A stretch of 64,000 nucleotides of DNA. Origin: Pseudomonas petrae. Its GTDB lineage: Bacteria; Pseudomonadota; Gammaproteobacteria; Pseudomonadales; Pseudomonadaceae. The DNA lies in NCBI RefSeq assembly GCF_021728295.1, contig NZ_JAKJXE010000016.1:1-64000 (forward strand). The letters are read 5' to 3'. Made by a program: the position numbers and the translations under genes. How positions within the stretch are numbered: position 1 is the first letter of the stretch; every line of letters starts with the position of its first letter. The notes beneath the pieces were generated by a model, which ran no database searches, was not told the origin of the DNA, and saw nothing but the letters and a program-made list of their open reading frames with translations. Shown here one piece after another: positions 1 to 8,508 of this stretch.

Positions 1-49
1 AGGCCTCCAGCAGCCATTCGAACCGCTCACCGGTGAGAGGGGAAGTGGC

Positions 50-496
50 TTACTCCACCTTCTCCTGTACCGACGGATACCTCGACGAGGAATACCTCAC
101 GACCAGAATCGAGAATGCCAGCAACAGCACGCCGCCACAGACGTAGATAATCCCCAGATCAGGCGCTTTGTGATGTGACACGTCACTGATCAGCAAGCGG
201 ATCAACGCGGTCACCCCGATGTAGAGCAAGAACCGCAGGGGCATGTGGTTGGTCTTGAAATAAATCCCGACCATCGCGCCCAATTCGAGGTAGATGAACA
301 ACAGCAAAATATCATCCACGGCGATGTATTCCTGCCCGAGCATGCCGATGAAGGCTTTAATCGCGGCGTAAGCGGTAACCGCGCCAATGCCGAACAGCGC
401 CAGATAATGAAACGCTTCAACGGCCAAATTGCCCAGGCTGTTGGCGCCGCCATGAAGCTTCGCCCGCATTCGATCCGCCCATCTCACACCACCCAT
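50..496 (-). CDS. psiE: PsiE-family inner-membrane protein
   Basis: This 148-residue protein matches the phosphate-starvation-inducible PsiE family in length and layout. Four hydrophobic segments are visible at about residues 27-49, 61-80, 85-104 and 113-133, with short polar loops and a charged N-terminus, so it should sit in the inner membrane. The family has no established biochemical activity. The start at 496 is preceded by a purine-rich stretch (GTGAGGG) directly upstream; Met10 is an alternative. No clear PhoB box was found upstream, so phosphate control is only suggested by the family name. The first 49 bases of the window carry no gene I can name. Confidence 0.85.
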   Translation of the reverse strand: MGGVRWADRMRAKLHGGANSLGNLAVEAFHYLALFGIGAVTAYAAIKAFIGMLGQEYIAVDDILLLFIYLELGAMVGIYFKTNHMPLRFLLYIGVTALIRLLISDVSHHKAPDLGIIYVCGGVLLLAFSILVVRYSSSRYPSVQEKVE

Positions 497-801
497 CCCT
501 CACCCCCCCTGGCCAAACCAAAAATGTTCATAACGAGCGCTGCGATTCAACGCAGCAGTGGATCTGACGACGCAGGGCTATGGCCGCGTTGATGTTCACG
601 ATGTACTTCCTTGAGTAACCCGGACCGGATGATGCGCCGTGCGCATGACGGTTTGCTCCTGCGCAGCCTGGCTGTAGGCAAGCATTAATAGGGCCATCGG
701 CTAAGGTTGAGAACGTGACCAGATGTCGCAAGGCCGCCCCTGGCAAAAAAAGTGAGCGCGCACCCCCTACCCAAGCGGAGGCGATTCACCTATGCTGCGC
801 A
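497..801. other. Intergenic region between psiE and the LexA box
   Basis: About 300 bases separate the divergent psiE and yebG genes up to the LexA box. The open frames here have no ribosome binding site or family resemblance, and I see no terminator, repeat or RNA gene. It presumably holds the psiE promoter, but no convincing -35/-10 pair was located. Confidence 0.4.
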
Positions 802-817
802 CTGTATAAATAAACAG
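802..817 (+). promoter_or_regulatory. LexA box upstream of yebG
   Basis: The sequence CTGTATAAATAAACAG is a full match to the LexA operator pattern CTGT-N8-ACAG with an AT-only centre. It lies 101 bases before the yebG start and overlaps a -10-like TAAATA (807-812), 16 bases after a TTCACC. Binding of LexA here would block the promoter, and DNA damage would release it. Confidence 0.9.
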
Positions 818-918
818 TAAAAAAGACGGAGCACGCTGTCTTTGCATCATCCGTCGGCCGAAGCGTTGAGCGCCCGGGCTGATCCCTTACAACTCTGGAA
901 ATGACGACGAGGCCAACA

Positions 919-1185
919 ATGGCTGTTGAAACCCTTTACCGCAGTACCCGTGATTTGGAGACTACGTTCGTGGACCGCAAACTCGCCGATGCCCATGATC
1001 AGATGCTGGAACTGGCAGAGCTGCTCACCGATGTGTTGATGAAGAACGTCGCTGGCCTCTCCGAAAAACACGCAGAAGACGCCAGTATTTTCATGGCGAA
1101 AAACCGGGCTGTCTTCGCTGCCGCTTTCAAGAGCAATGCCCTGGCCCTCAACGAGCTGGCACCCGCGGCGGAGCAGGCAGAGTAA
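919..1185 (+). CDS. yebG: YebG-family SOS-response protein
   Basis: The 88-residue product starts MAVETLYRS and carries the YebG pattern of a short N-terminal strand region followed by ADAxDxMLxLAxLL at about residues 23-36, as in E. coli YebG (about 96 residues). YebG is a small SOS-induced protein of unclear molecular role. The start at 919 is preferred over an upstream ATG at 901 because GACGAGG lies at the right distance and because family members begin MAVE. The LexA box at 802-817 independently supports the identification. The next gene downstream, the leucine dehydrogenase homologue, is convergent; the same pair is close together in P. aeruginosa (PA3413 and PA3418). Confidence 0.9.
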   Translation: MAVETLYRSTRDLETTFVDRKLADAHDQMLELAELLTDVLMKNVAGLSEKHAEDASIFMAKNRAVFAAAFKSNALALNELAPAAEQAE

Positions 1186-1241
1186 TCAGGCTCGCGACTT
1201 GGGCTTCGGCAAGCTGAATGCAGGTTTGCCACGAAAGCGAT

Positions 1242-2264
1242 TCACCCCATGTCCAGCAGCCGCTCTGCCAGCTCATCTGCCACCCGCGCGGGTGAGCGCT
1301 TTTCAGCTTGCGCATGGGCGAAGACCTCGGTTAGCCGCGTGCCGATCTGAGACAGATGCGCAGTGATGGTGCCCGGGCTTTGCCCCTGATGATGCAGCGC
1401 GACATAAATCAGGCCGCCGGAATTGATCACGTAATCAGGGGCATAAAGAATGCCCCGAGCTTCCAGTTGGTCGGCGATCGCGGCGCAGCTCAGCTGGTTA
1501 TTGGCGCCACCCGCGACTGCGGCGCAACGCAACTTGGTCACACTGTGGCTGTTGAGCACGCCGCCCAGCCCGCACGGCGCAAGGATGTCGCAAGGCGTGC
1601 TGAGGAGCGCTTCGCTGGCAATCGGCTTGGCGCCCAATTGCTCCATGGCGCGCTGCACCTTGCCGCTGTCCAGATCCGCCACCAACAACTCGGCGCCCGC
1701 CGCATGCAGCTGCTCGGCGAGCGCGTAACCCACATGCCCCAACCCCTGAATCGCCACGCGCAAACCTTCGAGATTGTCGCTGCCCAGTCTTGCCATGGCC
1801 GTTGTGCGGATCCCCGCGTACAGACCCAGCGCGGTGTGCGCAGACGGATCGCCGACCGCCGTGGTGCTGGTGACATGCTGGGTGAATTGGGCAATGCAGT
1901 CCATGTCCTCCCTGGAAGTGCCGCTGTCCATAGCCGTGACATAACGTCCGTCGAGGGTCTGCACGAATCGCCCGAACGCCTCGAACAAGGCAGCCCGATC
2001 AGGCACGTGGGCCGGACGCATGATTACCGCCGTTCCACCGCCCAGTGACAACCCGGCGAGCACGGCTTTGTAACTCATGTTCCTTGCCAGCTGAATGGCG
2101 TCCTCGATGGCGCTCTCTTCGTTTGGATAGGAGAGGTAGCGACAGCCCCCCATCGCCGGACCTTTCTGGCTGCTGTGGATCGCGATCACCGCCTTAAGGC
2201 CGGTACGCGGCTCGACCATCATGTGCAGTGATTGCACGCGTGAGCTTTGCATGAGAGCGAACAT
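1242..2264 (-). CDS. Leu/Phe/Val dehydrogenase family protein, catalytic Lys replaced
   Basis: The 340-residue protein belongs to the Glu/Leu/Phe/Val dehydrogenase superfamily, which oxidatively deaminates branched-chain or aromatic amino acids with NAD. The substrate-site segment PAMGGCRY (36-43), the first catalytic lysine in MSYK (K66) and a Rossmann GLGHVG motif are present. The second lysine expected in the GGGK motif, needed for catalysis in characterised leucine and phenylalanine dehydrogenases, is a threonine here (GGGT, residue 78, codon ACG at 2033-2031). The start at 2264 follows GGGGAG with 9 bases spacing; the longer frame up to 2360 has no such site. Activity is therefore uncertain although the fold is clear. 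Confidence 0.85.
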   Translation of the reverse strand: MFALMQSSRVQSLHMMVEPRTGLKAVIAIHSSQKGPAMGGCRYLSYPNEESAIEDAIQLARNMSYKAVLAGLSLGGGTAVIMRPAHVPDRAALFEAFGRFVQTLDGRYVTAMDSGTSREDMDCIAQFTQHVTSTTAVGDPSAHTALGLYAGIRTTAMARLGSDNLEGLRVAIQGLGHVGYALAEQLHAAGAELLVADLDSGKVQRAMEQLGAKPIASEALLSTPCDILAPCGLGGVLNSHSVTKLRCAAVAGGANNQLSCAAIADQLEARGILYAPDYVINSGGLIYVALHHQGQSPGTITAHLSQIGTRLTEVFAHAQAEKRSPARVADELAERLLDMG

Positions 2265-2460
2265 GGGCAATGCTCCCCTTTTTCGTACTGGCGAGTATAG
2301 GCGCTGATTGAAAAAAAGAAGGCCGGCCCGGGCGGATCCGGACGACGGACTGCCGTTCAACGCGTGCGATGAATCAACGCTGGACGAAGGCGGCGGCCAG
2401 GGCTAAAACAGAGCCATCCGTTAATTCTTCTCAGCCGTCTTATCTCTGCCGGAGAAGTCG

Positions 2461-3264
2461 ATGAATCCGCGCCAGCAATGCATTGCCTGTCTAGAACGAA
2501 ACCCGCCGTCTACCTTTGAAGCCGCTTCGTGGATCGCCACAGAGCACGACGGTCAGGTTGAGTTCCAGATCATCCGAGACCAGCTCACCGCTCTGGAACG
2601 CAGCGTCAGCGCGGCGCTTCCTTTGTTGCCGGCCGCAGAGCTTGCCCAGCCATTGCTGCGGCAACTGGCGACGTTGGGATTTCAGCAGGACGATGCTGCT
2701 CAGCCCAAACCCCAGGCTGCCTTGATTCACAAGATCCTTGAACGTCGTCGCGGCCAACCTCTGGGGCTGGCGCTGATTGCGCTGGAAATCGCGCGGCGTC
2801 TGGAGATCCCGCTCGAGGGCGTTAACTTCCCCGGACACTTCTTGCTGCGTGTTCCCGGTGCCGACCATACGCTGGACCCTTGCGGCGGACGCAGGCTTTA
2901 CCCGAAGGATTGTCGTGAGTTGTTGCTGCGCCAGTTCGGCGCGGACATGCAGCTCAAGGCCGAGCACATGAAAACGGCGACGCCTGCGGCGATGCTTCAG
3001 CGGCTGTCGCGAAACCTGCGGTATCTGCATCAGCTGAACGACGATTTGCTCGCCGCACTCAAGGACGCGACCCGCGTGATGGAACTGGGCCAGGCCAACA
3101 CCAGCGATTACCTCGCCCGTGCCAGCCTGTACCAGCATCTGGATTGCCCGCAGGCCGAACGTTTCGACCTGGAGCATGCGTTGTTATTGACCGATGACCC
3201 GGTGCAGAAGCTGCGCCTGACGCAGCGTTTGCAATCCTTGCCCAGCGGGCGCGCAATCCACTAA
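2461..3264 (+). CDS. sirB1: SirB1-family protein (transglutaminase-like fold plus TPR)
   Basis: The 267-residue product matches the SirB1 (YchA) family. The core is RRGQPLGLALI followed by FPGHFLLR (residues 123-130) and an Asp-Pro at 139-140, which align with the His and Asp positions of the transglutaminase-like domain; the C-terminal third (about 190-260) is helical and TPR-like. The molecular function of the family is not established, and no cysteine nucleophile is obvious near the His. A GGAGAAG site precedes the ATG. Its stop codon overlaps by four bases the stop of the large convergent toxin-like gene, leaving no room for a terminator between them. Confidence 0.85.
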   Translation: MNPRQQCIACLERNPPSTFEAASWIATEHDGQVEFQIIRDQLTALERSVSAALPLLPAAELAQPLLRQLATLGFQQDDAAQPKPQAALIHKILERRRGQPLGLALIALEIARRLEIPLEGVNFPGHFLLRVPGADHTLDPCGGRRLYPKDCRELLLRQFGADMQLKAEHMKTATPAAMLQRLSRNLRYLHQLNDDLLAALKDATRVMELGQANTSDYLARASLYQHLDCPQAERFDLEHALLLTDDPVQKLRLTQRLQSLPSGRAIH

Positions 3265-6200
3265 CCGGCCTGGGCTGCCAGTTTTTTTACCGCCCACTGA
3301 CCGACTTTGATTACCAGCCCCTGATCATGGGTGAGGACTGTCTTGACGCCGGCGCCTGCCGTTATTGATCCAAAGACCGCGGTTCCAAAAAACCAGGAGG
3401 CGGTCGCGCGGTCTCCGTCATGATAGGCGAGCAAGCCTCGTTGTATATCAATGGCTGTGTGAAGCGCCGTCCATGCGAGCGCTGTGCCGGGGAACGGCAT
3501 CAGCAGCGCGGAGCCGAGTAACCTTACAACTGAATAAATCTTCTCGGCCCAGCGCTCCGTCGTACTTTTGGTCTGAGCATCGACATCGGCAATGATGCGG
3601 CTGATCTGGTCGTCATACAGATCATGGATGTCCATGATTCGATCGGTGTTCTGGTGCTCCCTGTTCTCAATGTTGATCCACTGATCCGGGAGGTTGCGGT
3701 CAATGGCATCGAAACGAGCCTCCACACTTGGCTGCCCTTTGTAGGGAACACGAAGGTAGTAATAGCGGCGCATCTCGGGCGAGCGCATAAGGTCCACGTA
3801 ATCGGTCAGCTTTCGGAAACTGACGCCATCGGGAGCATCGGGTGTGTATAACAGATTGAAGTCGCCATCCGAGGAGCTGAAGTCCCGGAGCATGTAAACG
3901 CCTTGAACGATGTAACCGGCGTAGCGAAACATGGAGGCGCTGCTGCGCTTGATACGCTGTTGCAGCCCTGCGTTTTTGTCGAGCACCTGTTTATCCAGCG
4001 AAACAATTAACTGCACCAACCATTGGTATTGCGCGGTGGATAAATTGCCTTTCAAGAACTCCCGCATCGCTCCTGAGCGCATATCAAACTGCAAACGCCT
4101 GCCGAACAATGCCCTGCGATAGCGGTACTGCTCGTGAGAGGCGTCGAGGAATTCCTTCCGGATCCACTGGATGTAGCGCTCACCCAACGCTGCGTCCCGC
4201 AGCGACTTGTCCACGTGTTGGACGAAGTACAAGGGGAGTGCCATGAGGTCCTGACCCACCGAGGAGTACATCGGTGCCGCAGGAGTGAAAGCGTAATGAT
4301 CGGAAAAACCCTCCATGAACAGGCTGGTCAAGGACCTCAGCCGGGTGTACGCACTGAAGTCCGGGTTTGCGACGTAGGCAGCATTGTCCAGATCCACGAA
4401 GATCGTATCGGTGTCGACGCGCTCGTCGATACCCTGGCTAGTGATGTAATCATTGAGCAGCTTGCTGCCTTCGCGCCTGGCGAACTGTTCGAAAGACACC
4501 ATCGCCTGCGTTGTGTGCACAAAAGCCTTGTTCAGTTCGCTGACCCGGTGGTCAAGCAATGCAAGGGCGCCACGGTTCGCATTCGCAGTGTCCATGGTGA
4601 ACCCCAACAGGTCGGCGTCATCCCGCGTCAGCGCCCGCTCGACCTTATGGCGAATTGCATCTGAGAGCCGCTCTTCGAAGTTACCCCCGTTCAGCTCCTC
4701 GAACACGACACTGGACTCACCCCACAAGGTGCCCTTGCGACGCACTTTTTCCAGGAAGTCGGAATGGTCAGCCTCGGCGGTCAAGGCAGTCTGGTCCAGC
4801 ACATAGTTGCCGCCCGCATCAGTCGCCAGCCAGCTACCGACTTCAAAGGACAACTGGCGCCATGAGTTGAACCCGAACATATCCTGGCCGCCCGGCGCAC
4901 CAGGTGCGTAAAGAACGTAATGATCGTCGCCTGCCGCTTCCTGTTTACGGAACACCAACAGATCTTTGAACCGCACGCCATTGACGGCCAGTTTCAGGCT
5001 GCCCAACGTCATCACCGCACCGTCTTGAATAATGTCAGCTCGCACCAGATGAATAAGGTCCTGGCTTCGGTCGTCCACCAGATGGCCTTGAAGCGAAGCC
5101 GCCCAGGCGCTCAGTGCCAAAGCGGCGTCTCGCCTGTGGGTCAGGGCTCGCAGGGTCTGCTCATGGGTAAGCCGCGCCCTGAGCTGTTGCCGGTAACGGC
5201 GCTGCACATCCAGCTCATCAAGCATTGTCTTCACAAACCCGAATGTGAAAGCAGAGTTTGAATGTGCAGCAGGGATGATCAACTGGCCGGTACCTGAAAC
5301 TGCCGGCAAGCCGTGCATCGCGAACTCAAGCAACGACTTGCGATGGTTTATCGAAAAGGTGCCGCCCTGGAGATCGAACTCGTCCGGCAGACTGATCGTT
5401 ATTTGCTGCGCGTCGACCGAATAGCCTAAATGTTTGCGCACGTAGCGATCGATCTCATCACGGGCAAACACCTCCAACGATTCCAGCCCCTCAAGCAGCG
5501 CATCAACTGCACGCTTGCGCTTGCTGTACTGGCTGTCTAGCTTGGCATAGTACTCGCGCTTGTCGGGGTCTGCGTTTTTCAGCCATTGGGGTTGAGCAAG
5601 GTCCTCGGCACGCACCGAAAGGCTCCTGAATCGGTCCCCCATCGCTTCATCGACATGAGCGCACACCTGCACTTCACTGACTTTCTTCAAAAAGGCGTGG
5701 TAGCCGTCGCTGTTTACTCTGGCCTGTTGCACCAGGAACTCGAAGTCCATGGCCTGCTTGTTACGAAGTACCTGTACGTGGCAGTGCAGCATTGGCTCGA
5801 CACAGGGTTCGTAATCAAGATCGTCGTTGCCGACAACATGATTTTCGGGCAATCCCGCAAGATCCGATAAATAAAGGCTTTTGAGCAATGGCTTCAGTCT
5901 CGGTGTTCCGGACAGTCGCCGGGCCAGTTGACTGTTAAGTTCAGAAAAAGACTCATACCGTTCAACTCCGCCTGCGGCCATGACCAGATAACATGGGCCC
6001 ACGGCATGACGTGCATCGCCAGCATTTTCATCCTGTGCGACCGCGAAGACTGAGAGCAGCGGTGCTGTCTTTTCTCCCGGCAGATGCAGCGATATCTTGA
6101 ACAGCCCGCCAGTGGGTTGGTGCTCCAATATATTCAGCAGTCGTCTTTTATCCCCGTCGTTGAGTCGCCGCTCAATGAACTGAAACTCGATGTCATGCTT

Positions 6201-6740
6201 GAGTGCCGAATGATGATGCCCACTGACGATTTCGTGGCGCGCTGCGTTCTTTCCACCGGCCGGGGACGGCGCATCGCTGTCCCATGCCCAGGCGAGCGCC
6301 GCGTGATAAGCCCCGAGAAACCGTGCCAGCACCTGTCCAAAAATGCTTTTGATCGTGATGAAATCTTTTTCTGCCACCAGGTACTGTGGCTCGGTGCTGT
6401 CGTGGCGGTAACACAGGACCTGGAGATCTTGGTCGAAAGCGCTAACCCCCAACGCCATCGCCTGGATCAGGGCATCAGTAAGCGAAGATGAGCTTTGCAC
6501 CGTTCCGGACACGGACGCGGTGTTCAAAAAAATAATGTCCGGATTCCACACTGATACATTACCGCGCATGAAGCTTGAAAGGCGGTTAAAAGCAACGTCC
6601 CGAAGTGAAGGGATGTTGTGCAGTACCGAGGAACATTGCGAGCACGCTGCCGTAAAAGCGAGAAGGTGATGGGTGGCGGCGTGGGGCTGAGCGGCAGCCC
6701 CTTGTATATTGGGGTGAATTACAGCAGATAGATCATTCAT
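3261..6740 (-). CDS. Large dermonecrotic-toxin-domain (DUF6543-type) protein
   Basis: This 1159-residue protein resembles the large Pseudomonas proteins annotated with a dermonecrotic toxin domain (DUF6543). The middle part (about residues 380-700) has the KREYYAKLDSQYSKRKRAVD and SLLEFAMHGLPA type segments seen in that group. Most of the protein is soluble and charged; the last 90 residues carry two hydrophobic stretches (about 1073-1094 and 1115-1135) rich in Gly/Ala, which could insert in a membrane. There is no signal peptide and no catalytic motif I can name. No immunity-like gene is adjacent: downstream is convergent sirB1. The gene is visibly less GC-rich than the core genes around it, which fits horizontal acquisition. 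The role as a toxin is inferred from family annotation only. Confidence 0.7.
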   Translation of the reverse strand: MNDLSAVIHPNIQGAAAQPHAATHHLLAFTAACSQCSSVLHNIPSLRDVAFNRLSSFMRGNVSVWNPDIIFLNTASVSGTVQSSSSLTDALIQAMALGVSAFDQDLQVLCYRHDSTEPQYLVAEKDFITIKSIFGQVLARFLGAYHAALAWAWDSDAPSPAGGKNAARHEIVSGHHHSALKHDIEFQFIERRLNDGDKRRLLNILEHQPTGGLFKISLHLPGEKTAPLLSVFAVAQDENAGDARHAVGPCYLVMAAGGVERYESFSELNSQLARRLSGTPRLKPLLKSLYLSDLAGLPENHVVGNDDLDYEPCVEPMLHCHVQVLRNKQAMDFEFLVQQARVNSDGYHAFLKKVSEVQVCAHVDEAMGDRFRSLSVRAEDLAQPQWLKNADPDKREYYAKLDSQYSKRKRAVDALLEGLESLEVFARDEIDRYVRKHLGYSVDAQQITISLPDEFDLQGGTFSINHRKSLLEFAMHGLPAVSGTGQLIIPAAHSNSAFTFGFVKTMLDELDVQRRYRQQLRARLTHEQTLRALTHRRDAALALSAWAASLQGHLVDDRSQDLIHLVRADIIQDGAVMTLGSLKLAVNGVRFKDLLVFRKQEAAGDDHYVLYAPGAPGGQDMFGFNSWRQLSFEVGSWLATDAGGNYVLDQTALTAEADHSDFLEKVRRKGTLWGESSVVFEELNGGNFEERLSDAIRHKVERALTRDDADLLGFTMDTANANRGALALLDHRVSELNKAFVHTTQAMVSFEQFARREGSKLLNDYITSQGIDERVDTDTIFVDLDNAAYVANPDFSAYTRLRSLTSLFMEGFSDHYAFTPAAPMYSSVGQDLMALPLYFVQHVDKSLRDAALGERYIQWIRKEFLDASHEQYRYRRALFGRRLQFDMRSGAMREFLKGNLSTAQYQWLVQLIVSLDKQVLDKNAGLQQRIKRSSASMFRYAGYIVQGVYMLRDFSSSDGDFNLLYTPDAPDGVSFRKLTDYVDLMRSPEMRRYYYLRVPYKGQPSVEARFDAIDRNLPDQWINIENREHQNTDRIMDIHDLYDDQISRIIADVDAQTKSTTERWAEKIYSVVRLLGSALLMPFPGTALAWTALHTAIDIQRGLLAYHDGDRATASWFFGTAVFGSITAGAGVKTVLTHDQGLVIKVGQWAVKKLAAQAG

Positions 6741-7115
6741 GGATACAGCTCCGATAAAGAACAGTCACGCCCATCGGCATCCAGCCGATAGGTACAACGC
6801 GAGCAGTTCGAGAGCTCTATTTCAGCCGTTTGCCAAGCGTCATAAGCGGTACATAATGCTTGGCTCACAATGCTGGACCGACGCGGCTTGCAGGAAATGA
6901 ACCCCGTATCAGACTGGCGAGGGTCTTATCCTACTGTTGCAATGTCAGTAACACTGCATATCGGAAATCGAGCTGTTTGCGCCCTCCAGAAACACCTATG
7001 CTTTGCGCATTCGAAGTTGCATAAATTTGAAGTCTGATTAATAGCCAGTCTTCTTGATTTCTGAAGTATTTCCCCGACGTTGTTTTTTTCAGCTCCTGAA
7101 TTCAACGTTTTGTTT
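6741..7115. other. Intergenic region upstream of the toxin-like gene
   Basis: This is the first part of a 605-base gap between divergent genes. It is less GC-rich than the flanks. Small frames here lack ribosome binding sites and family resemblance. It must contain the promoter of the toxin-like gene, but no strong -35/-10 pair stood out. The stretch about 6950-7115 lies directly before an orphan terminator and may be transcribed. Confidence 0.4.
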
Positions 7116-7145
7116 AAGCCGCTGCGATTGCAGCGGCTTTTTTTT
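7116..7145 (+). terminator. Orphan intrinsic terminator
   Basis: AAGCCGCTGC, loop GATT, GCAGCGGCTT form a perfect 10-bp stem followed directly by a run of eight T. It functions only on the + strand, since the other side lacks a T-run. No + strand gene ends before it, so it ends an unannotated transcript (a small RNA or a decayed gene). Confidence 0.85.
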
Positions 7146-7345
7146 GCGTCGGGGGTCAAGTGACGATTCGGAAGGCCCTTCTGTTTGCGATGGTCCATCC
7201 TTCCCTCCCAACAACAAAGCTCAGAAAAATCCCACAGCATTTCTAGCGACATTCCTACGCAATGTTCTGTTTAAACATTAGTCATCGGCGAGGTGGAGAC
7301 ACCGCGCGACGATACCCAACAATAAATGGCTAATGGAGCTCTAAC

Positions 7346-7744
7346 ATGTTCAAGAAAAAAACGACTTCACTGATCCTGGCGGCAAGCCTGGTGTCGCTTG
7401 CTGGTGTAACTGCAGCGCAACCTGCTGCAAGCACGATGAATTTCTGCACCAAGATTTCAGGCGCTATCCCGGCCGGCACCGTAAACCCGGGTGAGCAACA
7501 GGTTATCTATGGGCCGTACACGGTCACATGCGGGACCACTTCCCATCACTTCAATGTGACAGGCGCTTCAGGACAAGTACCTGTGTTTGTCCAACAGCTT
7601 CAAGGGGGAAGTTGGTCGTCGGTGACGGGTAAAACGTACGATCCATCAGGCTTGTTCGGCGCTGGCACATTCCGGCTGGTAATCGATAACGTACAAAGTC
7701 CTGTGCCAACCCGTTACTCAGGGAGTTACGTCGTCCCCATGTAA
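7346..7744 (+). CDS. Small secreted protein of unknown function
   Basis: The 132-residue product has a clear Sec signal peptide: Lys-rich start (MFKKK), a hydrophobic core to about residue 22 and an Ala-Ala cleavage region near residues 23-25. The mature part of about 107 residues has two cysteines (C34 and C62) that could form one disulphide, and is otherwise rich in Gly, Ser, Thr and Val, suggesting a small beta-sheet domain. I do not recognise a family. GGAG lies upstream of the ATG at a normal distance. It stands alone between the toxin-like gene and a convergent unknown gene, in the less GC-rich accessory block. Confidence 0.75.
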   Translation: MFKKKTTSLILAASLVSLAGVTAAQPAASTMNFCTKISGAIPAGTVNPGEQQVIYGPYTVTCGTTSHHFNVTGASGQVPVFVQQLQGGSWSSVTGKTYDPSGLFGAGTFRLVIDNVQSPVPTRYSGSYVVPM

Positions 7745-7798
7745 CAGCTGAAGGCCAGGGACACATCGGTTGTGCCCCTGGCTCCGCACTCACATACC

Positions 7799-8323
7799 TC
7801 AGGCGCGAATATTCACCAATGAGCGCTCGCGAGGACGCTTTGCATGTTCCTCCAGCGCCATCAGCACAGAAACCGCGGTGTTCAAATCCACCACGGCGCC
7901 TTTCGCCATTTCATTGCCTCGCTTGATAGCGCCCTGCAGTCGAACGAAGTGGTCGGTGAAAAATTCATACGCATTGACCTCCTTGTCGATATTGATTTCT
8001 TTCCCCAGCGCATCGAACTCGACATTGATGCCGCCCATAGTGCCAATAAGGTCTCCATCAATAATTCCTTGCTCGGCCAGTAGAACGCCGATGTCCCTCA
8101 GTTGCCTGTTACTGGTCTTACGCGGATCAAATCCAGCCAGATTGATGTTCAAGCCCTCCAGCTTTTTAACATCAGGAATACTCTTGTCTGCCCAGTACTG
8201 ACGCACCTTCTGCTTTACCGCTTCCTCTTGAGGATTCAGGCCGGAGCGCACGTTAAATTGCTTGTCAGGGACAGCGCTGTATACCCTCAGCCTCTCCTGC
8301 ACTTTGCTCAAATTGCCAATCAT
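7799..8323 (-). CDS. Hypothetical soluble protein
   Basis: The 174-residue protein has no signal peptide or membrane segment and no motif I recognise. It looks helical and charged, with an N-terminal region (1-60) rich in Lys and Gln, and a C-terminal helix ending in ALEEHAKRPRERSLVNIRA. The start at 8323 is chosen because AGGAGG sits five bases upstream; the frame extends further to 8371 without a site. It is convergent with the secreted protein gene and separated from the SDR operon by a terminator, so it appears to be a single-gene unit within the accessory block. Confidence 0.7.
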   Translation of the reverse strand: MIGNLSKVQERLRVYSAVPDKQFNVRSGLNPQEEAVKQKVRQYWADKSIPDVKKLEGLNINLAGFDPRKTSNRQLRDIGVLLAEQGIIDGDLIGTMGGINVEFDALGKEINIDKEVNAYEFFTDHFVRLQGAIKRGNEMAKGAVVDLNTAVSVLMALEEHAKRPRERSLVNIRA

Positions 8324-8456
8324 AAAACCTCCTGAAAATCGGTTGATCCTCAGGAGTGTCGGGCAACCCATGGCGGGGTTTAGGCTGAAAAAGTGAAGAC
8401 GGAATCATTGCCAGATTCAGAGACGGTTCCTACCTCGCGGCAAGTAACCTTCCTAC

Positions 8457-8488
8457 AAAAACGGCCAGTTCGATCGCCCGAACTGGCC
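8457..8488 (-). terminator. Terminator of the SDR dehydrogenase gene
   Basis: On the - strand GGCCAGTTCG, loop GGCGAT, CGAACTGGCC form a 10-bp stem followed by GTTTTTG. It lies about 20 bases after the SDR stop codon at 8509. Confidence 0.85.
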
Positions 8489-8508
8489 GCTTATTGATCA
8501 AAGACCGA

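Noticed and set aside
6926..7252. 108-codon - strand frame across the orphan terminator
   Set aside because: It would read through a strong hairpin and has no ribosome binding site.
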